Shown: piece after piece, positions 16,304 through 26,151 of the stretch
Layout of the letters: every line of letters starts with the position of its first letter
Numbering within the stretch: the stretch's first letter is position 1
Source of the DNA: UBA2144 sp964506185
GTDB lineage: Bacteria > Patescibacteriota > Gracilibacteria > Peribacterales > Peribacteraceae
DNA: 64,000 bases
Assembly: GCA_964506185.1 (NCBI GenBank)
Contig: CAZDKL010000003.1
Coordinates: 1-64,000, forward strand
Reading direction: 5' to 3'
Notes under the pieces: model-generated
Seen by the model: only the letters and a program-made list of their open reading frames with translations
The model's database searches: none
What the model was told of the DNA's origin: nothing
Made by a program: the position numbers and the translations under genes

Positions 16304-17569
16304 TCAGTTTTGCCAATGGATGTGGCTACGATCACTTCCAGCCATTTTGTGCAGCCACGGAACCATTACATCATCTATGTGGGAGAGTCTGACTTTTTCT
16401 CCAACTCCGTGCTCACCTTCCATATTTGGCGGTAACGTTATTACAGGGATTCCCATATGAGCAATGGCACATTCATTTGCTGTTCCTCCTCCGTATCTTA
16501 ATTCCGGAGGACATCCAATTATCTCTTCCAGATGATGAAGGCCGGATTTAACCAACGGATGATCCGGATCTTCTTTCCACGGCTCCAAGAAGTCTGTTTC
16601 TCGATTAGGTGGTTTTTTAACATCAAACCATGTGTCTCCGAGGGCCGTTTCAATTGCTTTCCTTATTTCACTTTCGATTCTTGCCTCTGTAAGTCCTGCA
16701 TTAGTGTAAATAACCTGAACGTTGATTCTGCCATATCTTGGAACTGTCATTGAATTTGGATCTTGCATTCCATATAAATATGGTTGGCATCTTGAGGGTG
16801 GCATTTGTATTACATCACGATCATCTTGTTCAGGAAGGTCTGGAAGTTTATCAAGATCAATTTTGTCTATTGCTCTAGCTGCACGGTATGTTCTTTCGTG
16901 TGCATATTCAGAACAAAACATTGATCTGGCCTGTCCTATGTGCTCTGTACGTAAACCTTCAACAATAACATTAAAGTCCATGCGACCTGGACGTCCGTAG
17001 ACGATACAAGGATTTTCATCAAGCTTGCTGCCAGCTCTAACTTCAAATGTAACAGCCCATGCACATCCCCTTATATGTTCCTTCGCCGCATTAATTCCTC
17101 TGGATTGTCCTTCCTCATCATCATCGATAAGTATACGCGCCCTTCTGTCTGTTGATTCAAGTATATCTTTTAATCCTGGCAAAGACCTGAGGGCTGCAAC
17201 TACACCTGCTTTGTCATCACCGCAACCGCAACCGTTTCTTATATCGTCATCACCTTGAACTTGACTTGATCTAAATGGGTCAACTCCGGAGTTATTATAG
17301 AATGGATATGGATTAATTGTATCTCCATGAGCTTGAACCAAAAATACTTCGCTTCCCCTCCCAACGTCTATGTAGGCATTGTGCATTTGTCGTTCAGTTG
17401 ATCCAAAAGGCTGCAACCAGCAATATCCAAGGTTGTGAACATTAACAAGCTCCCGAATGTAATTGAGCATCTCTGTTGTTCCTTTTTTGCCTCTCTCCGT
17501 TTGTGCATCGGTTGGGTAGCTAACAAGTTTTTCCATTAGTCGCGCCGTAGATGGAAACTCGGGAGGCAT
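16304..17569 (-). CDS. M20-family zinc peptidase/deacylase
   Basis: A 421-residue cytosolic enzyme of the M20 (ArgE/DapE/PepT-like) family, which hydrolyses peptide or acyl-amide bonds with two zinc ions. Ligand motifs: H81-G-D83, GDDKAG at 117-122 (D118), DDDEEG around 149-154 (catalytic Glu and metal Glu), GRPGRMDF, and a final His in EGEHGVGEK. It is about the usual length for the family. The substrate cannot be told. The C-terminal tail is cut into by the repeat block that follows. Confidence 0.8.
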   Translation of the reverse strand: MPPEFPSTARLMEKLVSYPTDAQTERGKKGTTEMLNYIRELVNVHNLGYCWLQPFGSTERQMHNAYIDVGRGSEVFLVQAHGDTINPYPFYNNSGVDPFRSSQVQGDDDIRNGCGCGDDKAGVVAALRSLPGLKDILESTDRRARILIDDDEEGQSRGINAAKEHIRGCAWAVTFEVRAGSKLDENPCIVYGRPGRMDFNVIVEGLRTEHIGQARSMFCSEYAHERTYRAARAIDKIDLDKLPDLPEQDDRDVIQMPPSRCQPYLYGMQDPNSMTVPRYGRINVQVIYTNAGLTEARIESEIRKAIETALGDTWFDVKKPPNRETDFLEPWKEDPDHPLVKSGLHHLEEIIGCPPELRYGGGTANECAIAHMGIPVITLPPNMEGEHGVGEKVRLSHIDDVMVPWLHKMAGSDRSHIHWQN

Positions 17570-17660
17570 TGGTCAAGTAATAAACATCTTTTTGGGTATT
17601 TTTGGCAAGCAGATTCCTTAGTAAAAGCACATAATAAAAACAAAAAAACACTATGAATTT

Positions 17661-17689
17661 ATTGACAGAAAAGCTGACAAGACGATAAT
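17661..17689 (+). promoter_or_regulatory. Promoter of the 17698 gene
   Basis: TTGACA at about 17662-17667 and GATAAT at 17684-17689 with a 16-nt spacer; the ATG follows 8 nt later, again close to a leaderless arrangement. Confidence 0.6.
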
Positions 17690-17697
17690 TCTATGCG

Positions 17698-18333
17698 ATG
17701 AGGGAAAGAAATATGTTTTTATCTCCGGCAAACGAGGATAGCGCCCATGTATTGAGCAGGTTTTTTCGTGATGAAGAAACTGCTGCTAGCACGAAGGAAA
17801 CGGTCAGTGGCGCTGCTGCGGCAGGTGATACTGATTTAGATTTAGATGATTTAGTGGAGAGGTTGGATACCGTTGGACAGAATGGACATTCTAGCACTGG
17901 TGCAGAGGCAGTACTTAAAGGTGCTCTTTCAGAAGCCATTATGAAGGTCAATCAATTGCAGGCAAACTTTAGGGAAATGCATGGAGGTGATAATAGTGAC
18001 GATCTATTTTGCGAAGCACTTAGCGGATTATTTGATATAGAGAATACTGGTAACGTCGAAAACATGAAGAGGCAAGCTGCAAAAAAAGTTGCAATCGCTT
18101 CTGCTCGCGAGATCTTAAAGACTAATACTATCGCGCAGACGGCTGAGGTGGAAAGAGCCCAGTTTCTAGATTTTCTTGCTGCTTTAGATGCCGATATTAA
18201 AAGATCGATCAGTCAGGGGTTCGGGCAGTTGAGGAGGGCTCTTGCAAGTACTCTTGGACATGCTGTTTCTCGTAGAGACGTAAATGGAGGAAATAGCTTT
18301 ATAAATAGTAAAAATACAGCTCCAGCTAGCTGA
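17698..18333 (+). CDS. Protein of unknown function
   Basis: A 211-residue, mostly helical and acidic soluble protein without signal peptide or membrane helix. The N-terminal third is rich in Ala, Asp and Thr and looks disordered; the middle (SEAIMKVNQLQANFREMH and later EVERAQFLDFLAALDADIKR) could form coiled coils. No known family. It precedes another unknown gene on the same strand and has a well-placed promoter. Confidence 0.65.
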   Translation: MRERNMFLSPANEDSAHVLSRFFRDEETAASTKETVSGAAAAGDTDLDLDDLVERLDTVGQNGHSSTGAEAVLKGALSEAIMKVNQLQANFREMHGGDNSDDLFCEALSGLFDIENTGNVENMKRQAAKKVAIASAREILKTNTIAQTAEVERAQFLDFLAALDADIKRSISQGFGQLRRALASTLGHAVSRRDVNGGNSFINSKNTAPAS

Positions 18334-18415
18334 TAGCATAAAAATAGCCAAAATCATTGCGGATGTTTGAAATTTAGGTGAGAATTCTGCCTTGCGTTGT
18401 TTTAAGTCTTTTTAT

Positions 18416-19615
18416 ATGCCTCCAGAAGAGTACTCCGGTTCAGGTTCAGGATCAGGATCAGGTGATGGTCTAGATGGCCTCGCCGACGATCTATTGGATA
18501 GAATGCTCCCAGCTGATGGCGAACAATCTGACAGAAGAAATGGCAGAAAAAGAATCAATTATGCGACAGAAGCGACTGTGGAACCTCTTACGGTAGACCA
18601 TCTGCGTATGCAAGATGGCGGAGTTAAGGATTGTTACGAAGCCTCGAGGGTTCCAATAGAGGTTATTGTTGATATGGCAAGAGCAGCACGCGAAGAAGTC
18701 GAGAGTAGTACTGTAGATGTACTTGATTCAGATGCTTACGATTGGCCTTTTGGTAAATCCGGGGGGATGTTGAACCCATTTGACTCAGTGCCAAGGAATT
18801 GGATTCCGGGTAGCAGTCCTCCTATTTCAGTCGGGGCAATGATGGAAAGAGAACTAAGGAGAGCTGAGCAATTAAAGCGATCCGGTTCACCTCAGAAACA
18901 CAAAAGGAGTGGGTGGTTGCATAACCAAGGCAGGTTTGGCACGGCTGAGCTTTTCGATTCGGTTTATGAGGGAGAGGTTGCGATTATAAATTCAAGGGTG
19001 ATTGGCTGGTTTGCCTTTTGGAGATCACAGTTTACGGATGTTATGGATGAACGCAGGAGTTGCGATCTGGATTGGTCTGTTGCTAATGCGCGTGCGTTAT
19101 TTGATTTGAGATACAGAATTGTATGCAAAGGAAGGGAGGACCAGGAAAGGCATATAAAACTAAATGCAGGTGAAAAATATGATCTTTATTCCAAATCGTC
19201 TCCTGGAATTATTATAACTGATACAGCAAATGCTCTCCCCAAATATCCGGGTGTTGCTGGGTATTTATTTGACAGGTGTGTACTCAGGCTTATGGAAGAA
19301 TACGGCTACGACATGGTTCATGCGTGGAGAATCGCAAATATGGAAGTGTTTAAGGGTGAGAGCAGGATTGGAGATCGCGTTTACGGTTTCGGATCAAACG
19401 ACTTGAGCGGAGACTTCTTAAAAAGGCGCAAGGTTGAACCCAAGGGCACAAGACTAAGTGATGGATTGGCAATTTATGACGTTCAGGTTGATAATGCATC
19501 GGAACCAGAAGAAGTAGCCATACTTGCAAGGGAAGAACATTTGATAGGGGTAAAAGGTTGCATGGTTCCAAAAATGGAGAAGAACCTAAGACAATATGAA
19601 TCTGATGAGGATTAG
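18416..19615 (+). CDS. Protein of unknown function with an SG-repeat N terminus
   Basis: About 399 residues from ATG 18416; a TTG start at 18392 with AGGTGAG upstream would add 8 residues. The N terminus has an SGSGSGSGDG run, then an acidic linker and a folded part from about residue 160 with many Trp and aromatic residues (GWFAFWRSQFTDVMDERRS, YDMVHAWRIANMEVF). No signal peptide and no family recognised. It converges on the RelA/SpoT-like fusion gene and overlaps its end by 4 bases. Confidence 0.65.
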   Translation: MPPEEYSGSGSGSGSGDGLDGLADDLLDRMLPADGEQSDRRNGRKRINYATEATVEPLTVDHLRMQDGGVKDCYEASRVPIEVIVDMARAAREEVESSTVDVLDSDAYDWPFGKSGGMLNPFDSVPRNWIPGSSPPISVGAMMERELRRAEQLKRSGSPQKHKRSGWLHNQGRFGTAELFDSVYEGEVAIINSRVIGWFAFWRSQFTDVMDERRSCDLDWSVANARALFDLRYRIVCKGREDQERHIKLNAGEKYDLYSKSSPGIIITDTANALPKYPGVAGYLFDRCVLRLMEEYGYDMVHAWRIANMEVFKGESRIGDRVYGFGSNDLSGDFLKRRKVEPKGTRLSDGLAIYDVQVDNASEPEEVAILAREEHLIGVKGCMVPKMEKNLRQYESDED

Positions 19616-22377
19616 TCCGTATTTTTTTTGGCTGCAAACACAAGAGGCAGAATTGCTCCGAGCGTAACTATAGTTCCAGCAAAGAGTACTACCGGCCAGT
19701 TTATGCTTTGTTTTAACAGGAGTTGACCAAGGATAGTAGCTGGTATGATCAGGAATGAGTATCGGAATACAAAGTCCATTTCTCTTTGCGTTAGGAATAT
19801 GTAGTACAAGTAGTAAGGAGTTCCTACGAAAATTATGCTAAACACAATCATTTCTGTTAACACACGTGGTGCTAAATTGAATAGAGTTGAATAAGGTGCT
19901 AGTGGTAATGAAACCAGGAAGCATAGTATCGAAAGCACAAAGAAGTACTGCATACTACGTGCACCAACTTGTTCACGCCTCTTGTAATGCTCGCTTACAA
20001 TTGAAAATACTGTAAAGGAAACTACGGCTAAGAATGTAAAGATCATTCCTGTAATGGGCCAAGTAGGTGACTCGGTTATCAAGAATACGTTTCCTATTAT
20101 CAGTAGTAACCAAGTCATCAAAAACAATAACCTTTTACTCTTATTAACCATTGTTATAGTTACCAGTCCTGCGGCTGTCATTGGAATCGTATAATGAGTT
20201 GCGGGCGTAGTTAGAAGAGCTATATAGGTGGACAATGCAACTACTACTAGGAGAACTACAGAAATCCATAACGATGGGTTCCGAATTGGAATTGGAGTTT
20301 GAGGCATAACTCCTCGCCTGCGTTGTATAACCAAGAATATTGCACTCAAACATGTTAATGACCAAAATCTAACCAAAGTCATGTTTATTGGAGAAACGCT
20401 GTGTGCATGCATGATGTGTTTTGCGACAACCGGATCCAGTCCCCATAACATGAAAGTCAGGCAAATTCCCAAAAAGGCTCTAAGAACGGGTGAAGATGAT
20501 AATACTGTGACGGTAATAGCACCCGCAGATTCCAAATCGCTTACCAGCTTTTTCATTTGCTCGGGTGTTATTTGCGCCTTTAAGTCGACAGTTCCAATAT
20601 TAAGTTGAGGTCTGTGATTAATGGAAAATTTGCGGAAGAATTTATTGTATTTTTGATAGACAGTCATCACTTTTCTAAGAATTTCTGTATCATCAAGAAC
20701 GTGCGTGTATCTAATTTTGTAAATCGAAGAAGCAGTATCTTTTGATTTATTCTTTGGTTTGAATATAGCATCAAAAACTTCATCCGGCTCTAAGTGGCCG
20801 TCTGCAATTGCAATGTAGGCCTCTTTAATTGATGTATAACCCAGTGTTTGCAGCGCATTCAAGAAAACTTCTTGGTTGAATTCCTCTATAAAACCTTTTC
20901 GATGCTCATCGAGAGCATTCTGTAGAAGATCTTTTCCGATGTTAAACTTTTGTTTATTTGATTGTTGTGCAAGTGCTGTTCTAACTTCAGCCACAGCAAA
21001 ACCAGTTTTCAAGTATTGCAACCAATCGCGATCAAGTTTCGGTTTATCCTCAAACTCAACTTGAAGAGCAGAGACTTCATCAAGCGGAGCAGAATAATCA
21101 ACTTCTACCCCATCAACTTTTATGTTTTTCACATTAAGAGCTTTATTTCCAAATAAGTAAAATACTCCGTCCAAAGCAGTAGCTCCTTTAGGTAGTGCAA
21201 CAGATCTGTCATTCGGTCCGTAAACAATAATTGTATCTCCCAAAATATCGCTTTGTAAGCTCTCCCAGAATTGTGCTGATCTGTCTGCAGTGTCTTCTGC
21301 CAAAGTAGCGATACGATCCGTCCATGGAAGGTAATCCAGTAGTCCTGCTGCTTCGCTATCAAAACACATTGTCGTTATTCCTTTTTGTGAATACTCATCC
21401 ATTTTCTCTGTTCGTATTTTGCATCTAACTCTGGTTCCATCATGCAAGATTATTGTGGTATGCAATGCCCTATATCCGTTGATCATTGGTGCATTGATAA
21501 AATCTTCGAATGATAACTTTTCTCGATTCCAGTTTTGGTGAAGAGCACCAAGAATTTGGTAGCACTCAGGAATATCTTTGCAAACAAATACTGCAGTAGC
21601 TGTTGTAACTCCGGTTGCTGCTGCGCCTTCCGTCTCCATTTGTATTCCAAGTCTTCCCCAAGATTTATGTTCATGTTTAATTTCTAGTGACTTGATTATG
21701 TCAGGTCGTTTTTCTTTAAGAGTGTTATTAATTTCTTTGATAATTTTTTCGCTTGCTCTTTCGTTTTTCTTAAGCACTTTCAATAGTTCACTATACAAAT
21801 TTGGATCTACAGTTTGCAGGCACAGCGCTTCTAATTCATCTCTGAATTCACGCATGCTAAACCTATCGGCTATTTTCACATGAAGATCCAAAGTTTCTTG
21901 TGCCCACTCCTTACTTCTCTCTTCCCCAAGATGATCAACTGTTTGCATGTTATGCAGTCGATCTGCAAGTTTGATAATCATAATTCGAACGTCTTGTTTC
22001 ATGTATGTGAATATTTTTCTAACACTCTCCGTTTCCTGCTCCAGAGTCGGCTTGTCTTTTAGGTCTGCTTCATCCAACTTGGTTACTCCGTCAACAAGTT
22101 CAGTAACAGATCCATCAAATTCTTTATCTATCACTTCCAAAGTCAGATCAGTATCCTCTATCGAGTCATGCAAAAGAGCTGCAACAATCGTGTCAGCATC
22201 CGCTCCCATGTCAGCAAGCAGATGGGAAACTGCGATTGGGTGGGTAAAGTAAGGTTCGCCCGATTTACGTCTTTGGGCCCCGTGAGCGTCCTTGCCCATT
22301 TCAAAGGCTTTCTTGACTCTGTCCAAGTCGTCTGTTGAGAGGTGCCGGACATGGGCTCTAAATTCGGTCCACCTCAT
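19612..22377 (-). CDS. RelA/SpoT-like (p)ppGpp protein fused to an EamA-type membrane domain
   Basis: A 921-residue protein. Residues about 20-190 are an HD hydrolase domain with intact H46, HD at 70-71 and ED at 74-75 (LLHDSIEDT). Residues about 215-345 match the ppGpp synthetase domain (INGYRALHTTI, CKIRTEKM), but the usual catalytic Asp segment (D-L-x-A-x-R) reads TTATAVFVCKD and the PK-x-NGY lysine is Met, so synthesis may be lost. A TGS domain (about 385-450) and an ACT-like segment (about 575-620) follow. From about residue 630 ten membrane helices of the EamA/DMT type follow (LRAFLGICLTFMLWGLDPVV). The result looks like a membrane-tethered alarmone hydrolase. The frame is continuous. 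Confidence 0.85.
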   Translation of the reverse strand: MRWTEFRAHVRHLSTDDLDRVKKAFEMGKDAHGAQRRKSGEPYFTHPIAVSHLLADMGADADTIVAALLHDSIEDTDLTLEVIDKEFDGSVTELVDGVTKLDEADLKDKPTLEQETESVRKIFTYMKQDVRIMIIKLADRLHNMQTVDHLGEERSKEWAQETLDLHVKIADRFSMREFRDELEALCLQTVDPNLYSELLKVLKKNERASEKIIKEINNTLKEKRPDIIKSLEIKHEHKSWGRLGIQMETEGAAATGVTTATAVFVCKDIPECYQILGALHQNWNREKLSFEDFINAPMINGYRALHTTIILHDGTRVRCKIRTEKMDEYSQKGITTMCFDSEAAGLLDYLPWTDRIATLAEDTADRSAQFWESLQSDILGDTIIVYGPNDRSVALPKGATALDGVFYLFGNKALNVKNIKVDGVEVDYSAPLDEVSALQVEFEDKPKLDRDWLQYLKTGFAVAEVRTALAQQSNKQKFNIGKDLLQNALDEHRKGFIEEFNQEVFLNALQTLGYTSIKEAYIAIADGHLEPDEVFDAIFKPKNKSKDTASSIYKIRYTHVLDDTEILRKVMTVYQKYNKFFRKFSINHRPQLNIGTVDLKAQITPEQMKKLVSDLESAGAITVTVLSSSPVLRAFLGICLTFMLWGLDPVVAKHIMHAHSVSPINMTLVRFWSLTCLSAIFLVIQRRRGVMPQTPIPIRNPSLWISVVLLVVVALSTYIALLTTPATHYTIPMTAAGLVTITMVNKSKRLLFLMTWLLLIIGNVFLITESPTWPITGMIFTFLAVVSFTVFSIVSEHYKRREQVGARSMQYFFVLSILCFLVSLPLAPYSTLFNLAPRVLTEMIVFSIIFVGTPYYLYYIFLTQREMDFVFRYSFLIIPATILGQLLLKQSINWPVVLFAGTIVTLGAILPLVFAAKKNTD

Positions 22378-22513
22378 AGAACGAGTATTCTACTCTAAGA
22401 TTTTGGCTTTGGGAAGCTAATTTGATAGCAATCAGAGGATCAGGCTCAAATGGCTGTATTGTTGACAAAATAGCCAAATGCTTAGATTTTGCATATGTTA
22501 TAATTTTTGTATT

Positions 22514-23065
22514 GTGCTAATTAACGACAATTCAAAGGCAATAAATATAGGCGATTCGATGCCTCCATTCAGTCTACCTGCGACTGATGGAATGACGGTT
22601 GAATCAGGTATGATTAAAGACCCGATTGTGGTTGTAGTTTTCACATGCAATCACTGTCCATATGCTCAGGCTTATGAAGATCGACTCATCGATCTCGCCA
22701 AGCATTTTGATGAAGAAGGGGTTCAGTTCATTCTTATAAATTCCAATGACGCAGAAAACTATCCGGATGATTCATTCGAAGCTATGAAAGAAGTTCATAA
22801 TGAAATGGGTTTTCCATTTCCATATTGTTTTGATGAAACTCAGGAGGTTGCAAAAACGTATGGGGCACTTTGTACTCCGCATTGTTTTGTTTTTGATTCG
22901 AAAAGAAACTTAAGATACAAAGGACAGATTGATGACAACTGGGAGAAGCCAGAAAAAGTTAAAAAACAAACACTCAAAGATGCGCTGTCGGCTCTTGTTG
23001 GGGGAGAGGAGGTGGAGGTTCCGGAAGCGAACGCCATAGGTTGTTCTATAAAGTGGAAAAATTAA
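22514..23065 (+). CDS. Thioredoxin-like (AhpC/TSA type) protein
   Basis: About 183 residues with a thioredoxin/peroxiredoxin fold: IGDSMPPFSLPATDG, then VVVVFTCNHCPYAQ carrying the C-x-x-C redox pair, and TPHCFVFDSKRNLRYKGQIDDNW. Proteins of this kind reduce disulfides or peroxides. An ATG at 22478 is in frame but lies upstream of the TATAAT box at 22499-22504; the GTG at 22514, 9 nt after that box, is therefore the better start. No signal peptide remains with this start, so it acts in the cytosol. Confidence 0.8.
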   Translation: MLINDNSKAINIGDSMPPFSLPATDGMTVESGMIKDPIVVVVFTCNHCPYAQAYEDRLIDLAKHFDEEGVQFILINSNDAENYPDDSFEAMKEVHNEMGFPFPYCFDETQEVAKTYGALCTPHCFVFDSKRNLRYKGQIDDNWEKPEKVKKQTLKDALSALVGGEEVEVPEANAIGCSIKWKN

Positions 23066-23144
23066 CAGCAATTGGCAATTGGCTTTTGGCAATTGGCTAA
23101 TTTTATTATTAGAAGCCAACTGCTAATTGCCAACTGCTAATTGC
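23066..23144. repeat. AATTGGCAATTGGC word-repeat hairpin
   Basis: CAATTGGCAATTGGC words pair with GCCAACTGCTAATTGCC words across a short AT-rich loop, between two convergent genes. Confidence 0.6.
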
Positions 23145-25991
23145 CTATTCAAGTACTTTCTTCAAATATCCTCCAGTAAAGCTGCCTTTTACATCAGCTA
23201 CTTCTTCCGGTGTTCCAATTGCTATTACTTTTCCGCCCTCTCCTCCGCCCTCCGGTCCCAGATCAATAACATGATCAACGCACTTAACCACATCCAAATT
23301 ATGTTCAATAACAAGAACAGTGTTTCCTTTATCAACCAAACGCTGCAGGACAGTTAGTAGTTTTGCAATATCATCGAAGTGTAAGCCGGTTGTAGGTTCA
23401 TCCAGAATATAAAAAGTATTGCCGGTTGCACGTCTCATCAACTCAGTTGCCAGTTTTACTCTTTGCGCTTCACCTCCGGAAAGAGTAGTTGCGCTTTGCC
23501 CTAAATGAAGATATCCGAGTCCAACGTCTTCCAGAGTTTGAAGTTTTTTCTTAAGAGCGGGGATTGCAGTAAAGAAATCTAGTGCCTCTCTTATCGTCAT
23601 ATCAAGAACGTCAGCAATGTTTTTTCCTTTATAAGTAATCTCCAGAGTTTCCCTGTTATATCTTTGACCTTTACATGTTTCGCAGACAACGAAAACATCA
23701 GGCAAGAAATGCATCTCGATCCTCTTTAATCCGTCTCCTTCGCAATCTTCACACCGTCCACCTTTAACATTAAAACTGAATCTTCCGGTTTTATAACCTC
23801 GCAGTTTAGCTTCAGGAGTTTGAGCAAACAAATCCCTAACGTCAGTAAAGATTCCCGTGTAAGTAGCTGGATTAGATCTTGGTGTTCGACCAATAGGGGA
23901 TTGATCGATCACAATTGCTTTGTCTAGGTGCTCCGTACCAGTTACCTCTTTCATCTTCTGTCCTTTGGTATGAGCCTTATTAAGCTCCCTCAAAAGCTCT
24001 GGTCCAAGTATTCCATGGATAAGACTGGATTTGCCGGATCCGGAAACGCCTGTTACTCCAATAAATGTTCCCAAAGGTATGTCAACGTCAATGTTCTGCA
24101 GATTGTGTAAATGAGCGTCTTTTATCGATACTATTTTTCCGGAGCCCTTTCTTCGTTTTGTTGGAATTGGAATGGACTTTTTCCCGCTTAAGTATTGCCC
24201 GGTAACCGATTCTTTGTTTTTAAGAAGCGCATCGGTAGTTCCCTGTGCAATTACTTTTCCTCCGTATTTGCCGGCTCCGGGCCCTATCTCCAGCAAATAA
24301 TCAGCGGATTCCATGGTTTCCTGATCATGTTCAACAACAATTACGGTATTACCCAGATCTCTGAGTTTCGTCAGAGTAGCGATAAGTCTGGCATTGTCTC
24401 TTTGATGCAGACCGATGCTTGGTTCGTCCAATATATAAAGAACTCCTTGCAGGGCTGAGCCGATTTGAGTGGCTAGTCGAATTCTTTGTGCTTCTCCTCC
24501 AGATAGAGTTGCGGCTGAACGCGAAAGAGTCAGGTAAGTCAGTCCGACATTCTGAAGAAAACCAAGACGTGCAATAATCTCTCGCAACACCTTTTTAACT
24601 ATTTCGAATTCATAAGTACTCAAATTCAAATCACTAAAGAATTCCTTTGCTTCGTCCACGCTCATATCTGTAGCTTCAACTACATTCTTATCTCCAACTG
24701 TAACTCCGAGGATTTCCTTTCTCAGTCTCATCCCATTACATGATGAGCAAGGAAGTTCTTCCATGTATCCCTCAATCTGTGAGCGCACATAACTGGAATC
24801 TGTTTCCTTATGACGGCGTTCCAAATTTGGAATTACTCCTTCGTAAGTGGTTTCGTATTGACCATCAAAAGAGTTTGATTGCCAGTTGACGCTTATAGGT
24901 TGGTCAAATCCATACAGAACAATATTGCGTGTTTTTTCATCCAATTTTTCCCATGTAATATCCATACTGAATCCACATTTTTCTGCAACGGCTTCCAGTA
25001 CACGCATCATAAAACTCATACGTGTTGCGGATGTTGCCCATGGGTGAATAGCACCCTCCGCAAGCGAAAGTTTTGTATTAGGAACAATTGTATGTTCTTC
25101 CACCTGAAGAACTGAGCCGAGTCCGTGACACTCATCGCATGCACCATGTGGAGAGTTGAATGAAAAACTTCTGGGCTCAATTTTAGGAATATCAATATTC
25201 GGATGATCAGGACATACAAAAGCTTCGGAGAATCTGGATTCCTCATCAGAGTCAGCATCCAGAAGAATCATTGCGCCTTCTCCTTTCTTAAGCGAAAGCT
25301 CAACTGAATCTGCAAGCCTTGTTCTGTTTGGATTCGGCTTGTCATCCTTAATTGCCAAATCTCGAACGACCATTCTATCTACTACAATTTCGATTGAATG
25401 TGCTTTCTTTGGATCCAGTTCAATGTCTTCGTCAACAGTAACAATCTGTCCATCAATTCTCATTCTCACAAATCCTTCTCTGCGAATTGCGTCGAGTATC
25501 TTTATATGTGCGCCTTTTCTTCCTTCAACAATCGGAGCAAGAAGGAATATTTTCTTTCCATCTTTCAGGCCTGCGATAGTGTCAACTATCTGACTGGGTG
25601 ATTGCTTCGTAAGCTCTTTTCCGCATTTCGTACAGTGGACCTTTCCAACCTTGGACCAAAGAAGCCTCATATAATCGTAAATCTCGGTAACCGTTCCGAC
25701 TGTCGATCTGGGATTTCTGGGAGCAGTTTTCTGGTCAATTGATATGGCAGGACTTAAGCCCTCTATGCTTTCTACTTCTGGTTTCTCCATTTGAGCAATA
25801 AATTGGCGGGCATAAGCACTTAGGCTCTCCACATACCTTCTTTGGCCTTCGGCGAATATCGTATCAAATGCCAAGGAAGACTTGCCTGAGCCGGAAAGTC
25901 CTGTAATTACAGTCAGCTTGTTTCTTGGAATATTTACATCAATTCCCTTTAGATTGTGCATCTTTGCACCTTTAATCTTGATTTCATCCAT
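23145..25991 (-). CDS. uvrA: Excinuclease ABC subunit A
   Basis: A 948-residue damage-recognition ATPase of nucleotide excision repair, of normal family length. Two ABC ATPase modules: first Walker A GLSGSGKSSLAFD near residue 34, second GVSGSGKSSLIH near 650; two LSGGEAQR signatures; zinc-binding cysteine sets CDECHGLG and CEDCEGDG. The start MDEIKIKGAKMHNLKG is typical. It is encoded alone; uvrB and uvrC are not in the window. Confidence 0.96.
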   Translation of the reverse strand: MDEIKIKGAKMHNLKGIDVNIPRNKLTVITGLSGSGKSSLAFDTIFAEGQRRYVESLSAYARQFIAQMEKPEVESIEGLSPAISIDQKTAPRNPRSTVGTVTEIYDYMRLLWSKVGKVHCTKCGKELTKQSPSQIVDTIAGLKDGKKIFLLAPIVEGRKGAHIKILDAIRREGFVRMRIDGQIVTVDEDIELDPKKAHSIEIVVDRMVVRDLAIKDDKPNPNRTRLADSVELSLKKGEGAMILLDADSDEESRFSEAFVCPDHPNIDIPKIEPRSFSFNSPHGACDECHGLGSVLQVEEHTIVPNTKLSLAEGAIHPWATSATRMSFMMRVLEAVAEKCGFSMDITWEKLDEKTRNIVLYGFDQPISVNWQSNSFDGQYETTYEGVIPNLERRHKETDSSYVRSQIEGYMEELPCSSCNGMRLRKEILGVTVGDKNVVEATDMSVDEAKEFFSDLNLSTYEFEIVKKVLREIIARLGFLQNVGLTYLTLSRSAATLSGGEAQRIRLATQIGSALQGVLYILDEPSIGLHQRDNARLIATLTKLRDLGNTVIVVEHDQETMESADYLLEIGPGAGKYGGKVIAQGTTDALLKNKESVTGQYLSGKKSIPIPTKRRKGSGKIVSIKDAHLHNLQNIDVDIPLGTFIGVTGVSGSGKSSLIHGILGPELLRELNKAHTKGQKMKEVTGTEHLDKAIVIDQSPIGRTPRSNPATYTGIFTDVRDLFAQTPEAKLRGYKTGRFSFNVKGGRCEDCEGDGLKRIEMHFLPDVFVVCETCKGQRYNRETLEITYKGKNIADVLDMTIREALDFFTAIPALKKKLQTLEDVGLGYLHLGQSATTLSGGEAQRVKLATELMRRATGNTFYILDEPTTGLHFDDIAKLLTVLQRLVDKGNTVLVIEHNLDVVKCVDHVIDLGPEGGGEGGKVIAIGTPEEVADVKGSFTGGYLKKVLE

Positions 25992-26151
25992 AAATTTAAA
26001 ATAATTAAAAAAAACGCCCGCCCCACAGGCGCGGGACGCGCAGAGCTTAAGCTTACCAAAAAATTCGTCCGCTGTCTAGGGGCAGGGGGAGAAATAGAAC
26101 TTAGATCTTAGAACTTAGGGCTTAGAGTTTTGAGTGGATTGACTATTAGAG
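25992..26151. other. Divergent intergenic region with small hairpins
   Basis: Between uvrA (minus) and the NPD-like gene (plus) lie a CGCCCGCCCC...GGCGCGGG GC-rich inverted word and an ACTTAGATCTTAGAACTTAGGGCTTAGAG direct-repeat stretch. No gene or recognisable riboswitch is seen. Confidence 0.45.
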
